Shown one piece after another: positions 46,156 through 56,700 of a DNA stretch of 64,000 nt; position 1 is the first letter of the stretch, and every line of letters begins with the position of its first letter. The stretch comes from an uncultured Prevotellaceae bacterium. Lineage in GTDB: Bacteria; Bacteroidota; Bacteroidia; Bacteroidales; Bacteroidaceae. The DNA is taken from assembly GCA_902762325.1 (NCBI GenBank), contig CACWNV010000013.1, positions 1 to 64,000 on the forward strand, in the 5' to 3' direction. Position numbers and translations under genes: made by a program. The notes beneath the pieces are model-generated. The model ran no database searches and had not been told where the DNA came from. It saw only the letters and a list, made by a program, of their open reading frames with translations.

Positions 46156-48201
46156 TTATTTCACCACGTATTTCTTGTTCCCACGAATATAGATACCTGG
46201 AGCGACCGGATGACTGACCACACGCCCCTTCAAGTCATAGATTCTGGAGTCTTGTTCCTTGCCATTCCTCTCAAGATCTTCAGCTTCCACTTCATGAATA
46301 TCAGATATGAGTTTGGTCAGGTCATTAACGGTATTCTTTCCATCCTGTTTGGTCGTGGAAATCTCAAAGTAGCGGTCTTCACGTACATCGTTGATGTCAA
46401 TGGTCTGTGGAGAACCGTTGCTGGTACTGAAGACAAAGTTCACACAGTCTTTCTCTGAATGGATGGTATAGGGTTTAGCATACCATTCTTTTCCCTCAAC
46501 GGTGATGGTGGATGATACTTTGTCACCCGGCCAGTTGCTATTGGCAGGAGAGTGTGTTCCGTCACCACCCCAAGTCCAGAAATTCACGCCATTCCACTTC
46601 ACCTGATCTGTGTTGACATAGACGGTGATCTCATAGGGATTGAAAGGTAGCTTCTCTTCTATGGTATATGTCCTGCTGACAATGCCGCTAACAGTAGAAC
46701 CGATGAGCAGTCCTACTTGCAGGGTGGTCGTTCCAGCTGGAATCTCAATCTTAGTCCCACTTGCAACTCTTTTGCTGGAAGATGTCGGAGTAGTGCCGTC
46801 AGTGGTGTAAACCAGTTGGGCATTGGGCTGTTCGGAGATGGCGGTGAGGGTTGCAGTCTGCACACCTTCGTAGTTGCCTGATGCAAGGTCTATCCAGGCT
46901 GTGTTGAGGTTGTTTGACAGATAATACCTGAAATGGTATCCCGACAGGGCAAGCTGGTAGCCTTCATCTGGAATATAGCCATCGGGGTTGCTGCCTACGA
47001 CAACGATTAAGTTTCCTTTGGTACCATTCACCCGATTGGCATAGTTGTATGCATTGTTATGCAAGTTGGAGTATATACTCTGGTTGTGGATACCTGCTGC
47101 CTTACGTACGTCAATCATAGCCTTGATATCCTGTTTGCAGTCTTGCCAGTGTGTCAGAAAGACGCAGGGCGTGCCGGGCATGGCCAACAGATAGGCATTG
47201 GCGGCGAGCGTGTCTTTCGTCAGTGGGTCTTGTGCTGCATTGTGCCTGCGTTCTGTATCGTGGTTTTCAACAAAGGTGACGGCCCACTGACGATACTTAC
47301 CTTGTTCGTAATTGTAGGCGATAAGCGGCCAGTTACCATCGTTCTGCTGACCCAGGCGTAACCAGTTGCCGGTGTTAGCAGCATTCCGCACTGTATAGCG
47401 GAACTGGAAATCGAAGGCTGCCGAAGTCGGTGTGCCGTTCAGTTTCGTTCCGTCAATCCATCTTCTGATAGTATTCGTTCCGTCCCAACATTCACCTACG
47501 GAGAATTGTGGCTGGGCATAGTCGTTATACATTGCTGTGTATTCTGGAGAGTAGCCCTTCACCATGTCGTAGCGGAATCCAGCATAGCCGAAGTCGTTTA
47601 ACAGCATCTTCAGATATGCCTTTACGCTAGCCTGTACGTTAGCACTCTTATGGTCAAGGTCGCGCATGCCGTCCCATCCTTCTCCGGTATCATCATAGTT
47701 TGAGAGTGAGTAGCCGTTGGAGTTAGCCCAGTTCAGCGTCTTTCCGTTGTCATCGTTGTGGACGATGTCCGTTGATTTCAGCTGATAGGTCACTCCGTTG
47801 TATGTCTCGGCAGGGAAATCCACCCAGTTGCTCACATTCCTACGGTGATTGATGACTATATCTGCAATGGTGCCGATACCGTGGGCCTTGAATGTACGGA
47901 TCAGAGAGAGCAGTTCCTCTTTGTTACCGAAAGAACTATTGTAGTCTGTGAACCAATAGAGGTCGTCATATCCCATGGATGTGCCGCCGCAGTTGCCGCT
48001 CTGAGGCAGCCAGACCAAATCAAAATACTGACCGAGTTCAGCAGCCTGGCTTGTGAGATTCGTCCATTTCGTGTCATCGAATGAATCCCAGTAGAACGCT
48101 TGCAGCATCACACCGTTGTAGTTTTGAGGCCATCCTTCTGTTGCTTTCATCGTCATAGGGAGCAACAACAGGGTTGTCAGAATGATGTAGATTTGTTTCA
48201 T
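46156..48201 (-). CDS. GH13 alpha-amylase with type IX tail
   Basis: 681 residues from the ATG at 48201, which opens a signal peptide (MKQIYIILTTLLLLPMTMKA); an in-frame start at 48285 adds an unlikely leader and is rejected. All GH13 regions are present: DIVINHR, nucleophile Asp212 in GFRYDMVKGY, acid/base Glu237 in VGECWDG and Asp315 in VENHDT. After the barrel come a beta domain and a starch-binding-like module (about 540-620), then a tail ending YIRGNKKYVVK with IYDLKGRVVSHPV, typical of type IX cargo. Unlike SusG of B. thetaiotaomicron, there is no lipobox, so surface delivery probably relies on PorU/PorV. Confidence 0.94.
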   Translation of the reverse strand: MKQIYIILTTLLLLPMTMKATEGWPQNYNGVMLQAFYWDSFDDTKWTNLTSQAAELGQYFDLVWLPQSGNCGGTSMGYDDLYWFTDYNSSFGNKEELLSLIRTFKAHGIGTIADIVINHRRNVSNWVDFPAETYNGVTYQLKSTDIVHNDDNGKTLNWANSNGYSLSNYDDTGEGWDGMRDLDHKSANVQASVKAYLKMLLNDFGYAGFRYDMVKGYSPEYTAMYNDYAQPQFSVGECWDGTNTIRRWIDGTKLNGTPTSAAFDFQFRYTVRNAANTGNWLRLGQQNDGNWPLIAYNYEQGKYRQWAVTFVENHDTERRHNAAQDPLTKDTLAANAYLLAMPGTPCVFLTHWQDCKQDIKAMIDVRKAAGIHNQSIYSNLHNNAYNYANRVNGTKGNLIVVVGSNPDGYIPDEGYQLALSGYHFRYYLSNNLNTAWIDLASGNYEGVQTATLTAISEQPNAQLVYTTDGTTPTSSSKRVASGTKIEIPAGTTTLQVGLLIGSTVSGIVSRTYTIEEKLPFNPYEITVYVNTDQVKWNGVNFWTWGGDGTHSPANSNWPGDKVSSTITVEGKEWYAKPYTIHSEKDCVNFVFSTSNGSPQTIDINDVREDRYFEISTTKQDGKNTVNDLTKLISDIHEVEAEDLERNGKEQDSRIYDLKGRVVSHPVAPGIYIRGNKKYVVK

Positions 48202-48220
48202 ATTGTAGCTTTTAAGGAAA

Positions 48221-48296
48221 AAGGATGAAGAGTGTGGAATCTCATTCCCTCTCCAAAGACTGTTATTGCAGCCTTCGTCGTTCACTCTTCATCCTT
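48221..48296. repeat. 14-bp inverted repeat between ompA and amylase genes
   Basis: AAGGATGAAGAGTG (48221-48234) and CACTCTTCATCCTT (48283-48296) are perfect inverted arms 48 nt apart. The same 14-mer occurs at 25453-25466 in repeat copy B. In the transcript it would form a long hairpin inside the operon, which could slow RNA decay or partly uncouple the amylase and GH53 genes from upstream genes. Confidence 0.6.
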
Positions 48297-48317
48297 CATT
48301 AATCTTATCTTAAAGAA

Positions 48318-49448
48318 TTATTCCCCAACAACGATGACGCAGCGGTTGCGGTCGTTCTCGCTGAATGGCTGTACAGTGTCTCCGTAAGAACTAACGTCCA
48401 TGCGGCTGGCTGCAATTCCTTTCTCCTGCAAAGCTTTGGCTACCTTTTCTGCACGCTGCTTTGCATACTTCACGTTGATGGCAGGTGTGCCGGTCCCCTT
48501 GTCAGCATAACCCTTGATGGTTATACCCTTTGAAGGATACTTATTACACCATGCGACAATCTTGTTCAGCGTGGTCTCAGGATCAGGATCAGAGAGACGG
48601 ATGTTGTAGAAGAAGGTCTCCTTCAGCGGTTCTTCCTTAACCACGGGCTTGGGCTCTTCTTTCACTACAGGCTTGGGCTCCTCTTTGACCACAGGAATAG
48701 GAGCGGGCTGCTCAACGACTTCCTCTTCAACTGGTATGACGGGAACAACCTTTTTCTTCATGCCGAACTTATATGTCAGACCGAGGAAGGCAGACACCTG
48801 GAAGTCGGGGTTGTAGTTGCGTTTCAGGTTGAACTCATCGTTCTTGCAGTTACCATCTATTTCTATACCGATGGCGAAGTTGCGTGATACGTTGAAGTTG
48901 AACTGTGTTCCCACGCGGGTGTTGAATGTGCTGTGCTTGGTTCCGCAGGGTTCGGGATTCTGCACATAGTAGAATTGGCGGTTCATGTTCTTATACTCGT
49001 CGAAATCCCAAGTATAGTTCACGCCGAATCCAGCCAAGAGTACCCAGTCAAAGAATCCGCAGGTGCGGTGGGGAGCGATGATGTTACTCATATTCAGCAA
49101 CAGGTCGAGATCACCCGTGAGAGCCTTGAACTTATATTCAGGACTTCCTGTGCGTGTTGAGTATTTCAGATCATTGGTGGCGGAGGTATAAGGCAGTGCG
49201 CCTTTTACTTCCCATCCCTGCACATGTAGCCGTACACCGACTTTCGAATTGAAGTAGCGTCCGAAGGAGAGGGCTGCCTGTGGGGTGATGAGCTTCGTGA
49301 ACTTCTCATTCGTGAATGTGCTTTGAGCACCCCCCTGCACAGTGATGAAACTATAGGGATAGTTTTCCTCTATTTCTTGTGCTTGTGCTGCTGTGCACAC
49401 TCCGGTAAGGAGTGCCACGGCAGCGATGATATTCATTATTCTTTTCAT
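48318..49448 (-). CDS. OmpA-family outer-membrane protein
   Basis: 376 residues with a signal peptide ending TAAQAQ. An N-terminal beta-barrel (about 30-235) is followed by a linker with the repeated word KPVVKEE (three times, about 255-280) and an OmpA C-terminal peptidoglycan-binding domain (about 285-376, with TIKGYADKGTGTPAINVKYAKQRAEKV). It would tie the outer membrane to the cell wall. It lies 26 bp after the SusF-like gene and 116 bp before the amylase, so it appears to be part of the starch operon, which is unusual and may mean a structural role for the surface complex. Confidence 0.9.
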   Translation of the reverse strand: MKRIMNIIAAVALLTGVCTAAQAQEIEENYPYSFITVQGGAQSTFTNEKFTKLITPQAALSFGRYFNSKVGVRLHVQGWEVKGALPYTSATNDLKYSTRTGSPEYKFKALTGDLDLLLNMSNIIAPHRTCGFFDWVLLAGFGVNYTWDFDEYKNMNRQFYYVQNPEPCGTKHSTFNTRVGTQFNFNVSRNFAIGIEIDGNCKNDEFNLKRNYNPDFQVSAFLGLTYKFGMKKKVVPVIPVEEEVVEQPAPIPVVKEEPKPVVKEEPKPVVKEEPLKETFFYNIRLSDPDPETTLNKIVAWCNKYPSKGITIKGYADKGTGTPAINVKYAKQRAEKVAKALQEKGIAASRMDVSSYGDTVQPFSENDRNRCVIVVGE

Positions 49449-49474
49449 AATCAGAGTCTTTTAATGTGTTTGAA

Positions 49475-50878
49475 TTACTCAACCGTACAATAGATCTTGT
49501 CGGAAGTCTTACGAGTAGGATAGAGCTTGATGGTCTTTCCTTCCACAGTGAGATTGTCACCGTTGGCTGTGAGATTGCTGATATCCCCACCAAGGTTGAT
49601 GTCCCAAGAGTTGTTGGCAGTGAACTTCCATCCTTTGCTGTTGACTCCTGCATTGTTGATGACGTAGCAGTAGTTTTCAGCATCCCATGTCATCTGTTGA
49701 GCATCGTCGCCCGGATTCCAGCCGTTGAAGTCGCCCACCAGATTCATGTTGTTGATACGAACACCCTTGAGTGTACCCGAAGCAAGGTCGGCAGTGATGT
49801 AGTAGATACCCTCTCCGGCATTGGCTTTGATGTTGCTGCCTCCGCCTTGAGCGAAGTCACCGCTTACACCGCCACTAAATGTGTCGAAGTTGATCTCATT
49901 GTCCCATGAGCCGGCAACACGCTGGAACTTGAATTCATTGCCCCAATTGTTCGGGTCGGCACAGTAGATGTAACCTGTGTAGACACCATCGAAGCTCAGA
50001 GTGGCAAGTTTCTGCTCAGCATTGCTCCATCCGTCGGTAGCACCGATGAAGTAGATGTAAGGAGCAAATTCAAGTTTCTCAATCTTGTATTTGTATTCCA
50101 TCATGTTGATGGTAATGCGGTAGATACCAGCCTTCTCGATCTTTCCAGCCTGAGGATTCTGAGTGGTCAGTGTTCCTTCCATGCTTGTGTCGCCGTCGAC
50201 GGCTGTTCCGAGAACGCCCGTGTCGCCTCCAGCCCAGAAGTCTCCGTCGTAGTTACCCTGTGGGATAATCTTCCAGTACTGGTTGTCGGCAGTCGTGGTC
50301 ACAACAATCTGGAATTCAGGAGCATCGTAGACGTTGCCGCTGCCCAGGTGGTTGAAGGGCTTAGCTCCGTCTTTGTCCCATGCACACATGTCACCCACGA
50401 GCCAGTAGCCACTGTCGATGAATGGAGCAGCTGGGATTACCTTGATGGGGAACACAGCCGATGTGGCGGTCTTGATTGTCGTTATGCCGTTGCTGAGCCA
50501 CATGCTCACAGTGGCATCGAGTGAGCGTTCCACCGGAGCCTTTCCAAATGTAGCCTCCACATATTCTTTCAGAGAAGGGAAGTTGATATTTCCGTCTGCA
50601 CTCAAATTGAATGTCTGGCCGCCCAGACTGAGGGTGTATTGAGGTACAAAGTCATCGGCTGAGGCTGTGGGAGCAGTGATGGTACACACTTTGACAAGCT
50701 CCTGACCTTCCGCGATGTCGGCAAACTTGATGACATCGACGGATGCCACACTGCCATCGGCAAAGCTGACCTGTGTCGGCTGTGGCACCGCTTGCGGGGC
50801 ACTCCAGTCTGTATAGTCATCAGTGCAGGCGGTCAGCAAAGCCACTAACGACAATCCGATAAATATATTCCTAATCAT
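49475..50878 (-). CDS. susF: SusF-like starch-binding lipoprotein
   Basis: 467 residues. Lipobox LLTACTDDYTDW at the N-terminus. An N-terminal SusE-type Ig-like domain is followed by three starch-binding modules in the style of SusF: about 150-270 (SGYWLVGDMCAWD), 270-385 (YIYFIGATDGWSN) and 385-467 (MNLVGDFNGWNPGDD). The aromatic residues of each are consistent with alpha-glucan stacking. It holds starch at the cell surface and has no catalytic site. Placed 31 bp after susE. The name rests on position and module count. Confidence 0.85.
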   Translation of the reverse strand: MIRNIFIGLSLVALLTACTDDYTDWSAPQAVPQPTQVSFADGSVASVDVIKFADIAEGQELVKVCTITAPTASADDFVPQYTLSLGGQTFNLSADGNINFPSLKEYVEATFGKAPVERSLDATVSMWLSNGITTIKTATSAVFPIKVIPAAPFIDSGYWLVGDMCAWDKDGAKPFNHLGSGNVYDAPEFQIVVTTTADNQYWKIIPQGNYDGDFWAGGDTGVLGTAVDGDTSMEGTLTTQNPQAGKIEKAGIYRITINMMEYKYKIEKLEFAPYIYFIGATDGWSNAEQKLATLSFDGVYTGYIYCADPNNWGNEFKFQRVAGSWDNEINFDTFSGGVSGDFAQGGGSNIKANAGEGIYYITADLASGTLKGVRINNMNLVGDFNGWNPGDDAQQMTWDAENYCYVINNAGVNSKGWKFTANNSWDINLGGDISNLTANGDNLTVEGKTIKLYPTRKTSDKIYCTVE

Positions 50879-50909
50879 AACGATTCTTTTTTTAGATGAT
50901 TACACATGA

Positions 50910-52115
50910 TTACTGCTGGATGAATTGGAAGTATCCCGTGATGTCGTTGAAGAGGATAAGATAAGTACCGTCTTCTGGAATCACGATATTGCTACCATTG
51001 TCAATGCCATAGCCATAGAATCCCTTAGAGTAAGTGATGAAAGATCCACCCTTGTTGAAGTCCCAAGTGCCAAGTTGCTTGAACTTGATTTCATCATTTT
51101 CTTTCATATCCTTGATAATCATCCAGTCGTGGTTCTCTGCTCCATCGTAGGTATGGACGGGTTTCATCTCCTCGTCACTCCAGTTGTTGAAGCTTCCAGA
51201 AACGGCCATGCCGTCAAACTTGGTAGGATTACCTTCATAAGGCTCAACGGAGAGTTGGTTGGCAGCTGTGTTGAGGGTGATGGTATAGATACCTGGAGCA
51301 GGTACGGTGATGTTGCCTGAACCTCCATCGTTCATGACGAATTGTCCGAAGGAGTTGCCCTGTCCCCACTGGTCGTCCCATGAGGTGGTGAACTTCTTAA
51401 GTTTGAATCCGTTACCGGCGAGATAGCCAACCCATGTGATTTCACCCTTACCGGTGTTGCTGTCATAAACAAAGTCTTTCACGGTGTGCATAGGAATGCT
51501 GCTGGGGATGTCATTGCCCCATTTACCATCACCGATATCACCACCAATGAGGTACCATACCTCTGGATCGGCAGCAACAAGCTCAATATAATAAGGAACA
51601 GTCTTGAGCTGGATGCTGTTGTCTGACAGAATAGGCATGTAAACACGCTTCGAAGCATCGCGGATGTCTGCCTTCACGCGGATGGTAACAGGCTGCATGG
51701 CAGGTACAGCATCAGCTGACCACTGGTTGAGCAGCATCAGTGCCCTGTTGATAGAAGCGGTAGACAAGACTGCCGTGCAAGAAGAGAATGTCTCAGGCAG
51801 AATGAAATAATCGGCAGCGCTGTTGTCTTCAGCCTTATCATCGTAAGCTTGTGTGAATGAACCTTTGGTAGAGACCAGGATGCTGTATGTCGGGATGACA
51901 GGAGCATTGGGCTCAGTGAATTTCGGCTGCGACCATGTCATCGTCACCGAATATGATTTCATCAAATCCACTTGTCCCTGAGCCTCAGCCACCTCGTTGA
52001 TGGAGAATGTCGCGGGCTGTACGAGGGTGGGATTGGAATCATTGTCATCGCTGCAAGATACCATGGCCATAGCCCCGGTGAGCAGCAGCGTAGCAAATGC
52101 AAATATCTTTTTCAT
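50910..52115 (-). CDS. susE: SusE-like starch-binding lipoprotein
   Basis: 401 residues from the ATG at 52115, which begins MKKIFAFATLLLTGAMAM and has a lipobox ending VSCSDD. A long in-frame extension to 52445 overlaps susD and is rejected. A strong Shine-Dalgarno-like AAGGAGGA lies 8 bp upstream, uncommon in this phylum. After a SusE N-terminal domain come two starch-binding modules (about 185-290, EVWYLIGGDIGDG; about 295-401, GMAVSGSFNNWSDEE). It aids starch capture next to SusC/SusD. Confidence 0.88.
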   Translation of the reverse strand: MKKIFAFATLLLTGAMAMVSCSDDNDSNPTLVQPATFSINEVAEAQGQVDLMKSYSVTMTWSQPKFTEPNAPVIPTYSILVSTKGSFTQAYDDKAEDNSAADYFILPETFSSCTAVLSTASINRALMLLNQWSADAVPAMQPVTIRVKADIRDASKRVYMPILSDNSIQLKTVPYYIELVAADPEVWYLIGGDIGDGKWGNDIPSSIPMHTVKDFVYDSNTGKGEITWVGYLAGNGFKLKKFTTSWDDQWGQGNSFGQFVMNDGGSGNITVPAPGIYTITLNTAANQLSVEPYEGNPTKFDGMAVSGSFNNWSDEEMKPVHTYDGAENHDWMIIKDMKENDEIKFKQLGTWDFNKGGSFITYSKGFYGYGIDNGSNIVIPEDGTYLILFNDITGYFQFIQQ

Positions 52116-52134
52116 TGTATGTTCCTCCTTAATT

Positions 52135-53745
52135 TTAATAGTTGGGATTCTGCTTGAGTTTAGGATTAGCATTGATGTCGACAGCAGGAATAGCGAAGAT
52201 ATTGCGATATTCAGCAAAGCCAACACCGTTCTCTGAACCGCCTTTCCAATCCCACAAATAGTCGCTACTGCGTGAGCCTCCGAAGTAGCCATAACGAATG
52301 AGGTCGGTACGGCGGAATCCTTCATAATAGAGCTCGCGTGAACGCTCGTCAAGAATCTGATCGGTGGTATAGCTGCTACGTGTGGCGGCATTGGCGCGTT
52401 TACGCAATGCATTGATGTATTCTGTGCCTGCAGTTGTGGTGACACCGCTGTTCAGTCGTGCATCAGCCTCTGCAGCGATGAGGTAAGCCTCAGCTGCACG
52501 CATGATGAAGTAATCGGTGTCCACGAACTTTGAATTGCGAGGCTCAGAGCCGGATGAATATGTGTTGCGGTATTTAGCCACGGCATAACCAGACTGATAG
52601 TCGCTTGGGGTGGTCACCTTCAGTTTACGGTCCTTACCATAGAAGAGGGCGCGATCGTCGCCGGCAGAAATAACCATGTCTCTCTCGTTGACGGCAGGTG
52701 CATCGTTGTTGGGGAAGAACTTAGCAACGAACTGAGAACGTGCGCGGTTACCAGCCCAGAATTCGGCAGTGCCGTAATCGCCATTCTCATTCATGTCAGA
52801 CTTCCAGCAGGATGCCATCAGGAAAAGTGTTGTACCATAGGAAGTGGTGGTGATACCATCTTGGTTCAAGGCAAGGATAGCTTCCTGAGAAGCCCCGCTC
52901 TCGCCGTTGTCGCCCATGAAGAGCATCTGATAGGCACTCCATCCGTTCACACCTTTAGACCACAACTTATGCGGACCGTTGATGACTTTCTCAGCGTATG
53001 ACTTAGCGTCGGCCCAATGAGCAGAACCTGTGTAGACCTGAGCATTCAGATACATACGGGCAAGCAGCAGGTTGGCTGCGTCCTGGTCAGCACGAGCGTA
53101 ACCATTGTCCTTGCTTGTGCGTGCTGCAGGAGTTAACAAGTTAGGTAGAATAGCCTTCAACTCACTCTCGATCCATGCGAAGAGGTCGGCACGCTGAATC
53201 TGGTCGGCCAGATCAAGTGGCAGCAACTTCGTTGTGAAGGGCACATTTCCATAGCAGTCCATGAGGAAATAGTAGTAGAAGGCACGCAGGAAGCGGACTT
53301 CAGCCTCACGAGTAGCGTCAACACCTGCACACTCCTCAAGATATTGGTTGCAATAGTTGATACCGGCATAGAGACGGTAATAGAAACCTTGCAGCATGGG
53401 ATGGGAAGCACCCCAAGTGTTATAGTTGAAATCGGGGATACCAGGGTCACCCCAAGCACAAATGGCCTCGTCGGTGGTCAGTTCGTTGGCATTCCACATC
53501 TGACGGACGAATCCCGTCGTACCACCATCCAATCCATCGATGTCGCAGTCACCGTCGCCGCCGGTGTTGCCAGCCAATGCCATGTTAGCGTAGCATTTGG
53601 TGTAAAGACCGACCTCGTCGACCTTCATAGCTGTGCTGGGATCGATGGGTGTGACATCCAAGTCGCCCGTGCAAGAGCTCAGCCCTGTAGCAGCTAATGC
53701 GATGCCAACAGTAAGAATGTTATTTTTGAAATTATTTAAGTTCAT
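52135..53745 (-). CDS. susD: SusD starch-binding lipoprotein
   Basis: 536 residues. Lipobox TGLSSCTGDL. The SusD fold is indicated by ATREAEVRFLRAFYYYFLMDCYGNVPF near 140-165, GYARADQDAANLLLARMYLNA, and ILDERSRELYYEGFRRTDLIRYG near the end. It binds alpha-glucan helices and forms the lid of the SusC channel. It lies between susC (35-bp gap) and susE (19-bp gap). The length and order fit the classical starch system. Confidence 0.94.
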   Translation of the reverse strand: MNLNNFKNNILTVGIALAATGLSSCTGDLDVTPIDPSTAMKVDEVGLYTKCYANMALAGNTGGDGDCDIDGLDGGTTGFVRQMWNANELTTDEAICAWGDPGIPDFNYNTWGASHPMLQGFYYRLYAGINYCNQYLEECAGVDATREAEVRFLRAFYYYFLMDCYGNVPFTTKLLPLDLADQIQRADLFAWIESELKAILPNLLTPAARTSKDNGYARADQDAANLLLARMYLNAQVYTGSAHWADAKSYAEKVINGPHKLWSKGVNGWSAYQMLFMGDNGESGASQEAILALNQDGITTTSYGTTLFLMASCWKSDMNENGDYGTAEFWAGNRARSQFVAKFFPNNDAPAVNERDMVISAGDDRALFYGKDRKLKVTTPSDYQSGYAVAKYRNTYSSGSEPRNSKFVDTDYFIMRAAEAYLIAAEADARLNSGVTTTAGTEYINALRKRANAATRSSYTTDQILDERSRELYYEGFRRTDLIRYGYFGGSRSSDYLWDWKGGSENGVGFAEYRNIFAIPAVDINANPKLKQNPNY

Positions 53746-53780
53746 AGTCTTTATCTTTAAAAATTATCCTTTCATCTCTT

Positions 53781-56700
53781 TTAGAAATTGATATTCAGTC
53801 CCATCTGTAAGGTGAACGGGCGCGGATAGATGTTGTTGTCGATACCTCCAGGTACTTCGGGGTCGATTCCGTCGTACTTGGTGATGGTGAACACGTTAGT
53901 GGCAGATACATAGATACGACCTGTCAGCCCATCGTAGCGGCCTCCCTTGAAGAGGTTATTGAAAGAATATCCCAGCGTGATGTTGTCACATTTGAGGAAT
54001 GAGGCATTATGCACGAAATAGTCAGAGATTGCATGGTCGTAGGTAGACCAGTTGTTCTTCACTGCAGAAGGAATGACGTTCTGCAGATAGTTGAATGAGT
54101 CATCGAAACGCTTCGATACGTTGGAATAGCCAGCCTGCTTGTCCCAATAGACATAGTTGTTGAAGTTGGCACGGAGACCGAAGCCGAAGTCCCAGTTCTT
54201 ATACTGCAGGCGTGAGCTCAAACCGGCGATGTAAGGAGCTGCCGGACTCTTGTAGAAGTAGAGATCATCGTCGTTGATGATGCCGTCGGCATTGCGGTCG
54301 ACATAGACACCCTCAAGAGGAATGCCGTTGCTGTCATAAACCTGCTGGTATACATAGAACGAGTTGGCGGGATGTCCCACGGCATGTGCCTGCACGGTGT
54401 TACCTGTACCCGAGGAGATGCCACCCGTCTTGACGATGGGAGCAGCACCGGTGAGTGCGGTAATCTCATTCTTATTATAGGTGAAGTTAGCCGTCACCTC
54501 CCATTGCCAGTCCTTTGTCTGGATGGGGCGAACGGTCAGAGATGCCTCGATACCCTTGTTTTCCAACGATCCGATGTTGGTGCTTACCTGGTTGCGGAAG
54601 TTTGAACCTGCAGCCACATAGGCATAGTTGATAAGGTCGGTGGTCTTGCGGAAATAGTAGTCCACGCTACCGCTTACCCTGTTATGGAAGAGGCTGAAGT
54701 CGAGACCAGCATTATAGGTCTCAGTGGTCTCCCATTTAAGTTGGAGGTTGTAGGCATCAGGACGATAGAGAATACCCTCGTCATTGACACCGGTAATAGG
54801 ATAGCGTCCATGAATGCCCTTGGTGTTGACAGCATACGACTTGAAATAGGTGTAGTTTCCGATACCATCCTGTTGTCCGGTCTTACCCCATCCGAGTCTG
54901 AGCTTCAGTTCGTCGAGCCAGTGGGCATTCTTCAGGAATGCTTCTTCATTGATTTTCCATCCTAAGGCTACAGAGGGGAAGGTTGCCCAGTGCTTGGCGA
55001 AACGGCTTGAACCGTCACGGCGCACGGTGGCAGTGATCATGTACCGGTCGAAGGCTGTGTAGTTCATACGTCCGAAGAAGCTGACCAGATAGCTTTCCTG
55101 TTTCCACTCGTTGTCGTTCTCATTGTAGGGCTTTCCTGCCAGTGAGAGTCCGGTGTACATGTCGGTCTGCTGTGTTGTCATGGGATAGAGTCCTGCATAG
55201 TAAGAGTTTCCCCAATACTTGTTGTGGCTCCACTCGTAACCGCCCATGATGTCAAAATGCTGTGTCTTGGCAAAGTCCTTATAGTACTGAGCGTAAGCAG
55301 AGTAGGTGAGGCTGTACTTGTTCTCCTTGGTGAAGCCGGAGTTGCCATAGTAGAAGTTGCTCTGTCCCCAGTTAGCGAAGTCGGTCTTCTGCTTACCGTT
55401 AGACCAGTCGCCACTGAAGTTCATGTGCAGACGCAGATCCTCGAAACCGTGTATCTGGTAGTCAACCTCCACATTACCCATGTAGTCGAAAGAGTTGGCT
55501 CTGTCGTTCTTCTCATAAAGACGGGCTACGGGGTTATAGGCAGCATTGGTGTTCTTCAGAGTCGGATAGTTAGGATCGTTGAGCGACTTACCCTCGTCGG
55601 TCCATGTGAAATAACCATGGAAGTTCTTGAATGCGGGGTCATTAGAGAAGACCGGCTGCGTGGGATCCATTCGCACAGCGTCGCTGATGGCGTCGGTATT
55701 GGCATAGCGTGTGTGCGAGTACATGAACTTACCGTTGATGTTGAATTTCAGATGGTCTTTGAAGAAAGACGGATTCAACGTCATGCTGGCAGTTGTACGC
55801 TGGTAGTTGGATGTCTTCAGGATACCATTCTGGTCGGTATAGCCGGCGCTGAAACGGTAAGGCATGTTCTTCAGACCGCCCTGAACAGTGACGTTGTGGT
55901 CGCTGCTGACAGCTGAGTGGAAGATTTCCTCTTGCCAGTCGGTGTTAGCATTACCCAACAGAGCAGCAGCCTTGGATTCCTCTCCGTAATAGCTGTTGAT
56001 GAAATTACGATACTCATTTGCATTGAGTACATCGAGTGTCTTCTTCTTCACCGAGTAGGACATGTTTCCGTTATAGCTCACCTTTGGAGCCATACCCTTG
56101 CGTCCTTTCTTAGTAGTGATGATGATGACACCGTTAGAACCACGGCTACCATAGATGGCTGTGGCCGAAGCATCCTTCAGTACGGTGAAGCTCTCGATGT
56201 CGTTAGGATTGATCATCGACAACGCATTGGGTGCTCCCTTGATACCTTGACGGTCGAGGGCCAGTCCGTCGATGACAATCAGCGGGTCGTTGGAGGCATT
56301 GAGTGACGAACCTCCACGAATACGGATAGTGGCATCACCACCAGGGGTACCGCCATTGCTGATAACATTCACACCGGCAATCTTACCCTGCATCATGTCC
56401 TGTGCACTGGTAATCATACCATGGTTCTTCTCATCGGGCTTGATGGCAGTAACCGAACCGGTAAGGTCGTTCTTCTTTGCTACACCGTAACCGATGACCA
56501 CCACTTCGTTGAGTGACTTGGCTGCATCGTCCAGCAAAGTAATCACTACATTCGAGGCAGCCGACACTTCCTGGGTTTCATAACCGATGTAAGATACAGA
56601 AAGCGTAGAACCGCTTTGCGCTTTGATTGTGAAGTTTCCGTCGATGTCACTCACCGTTCCACCTTCTACGCCGCTGACGCGGATGGTGGCACCGATGATT

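Noticed and set aside
50910..52445. Longer form of the SusE-like protein starting at 52445
   Set aside because: The extra 110 residues overlap susD and precede a clear lipoprotein signal and an AAGGAGGA site at the ATG at 52115.
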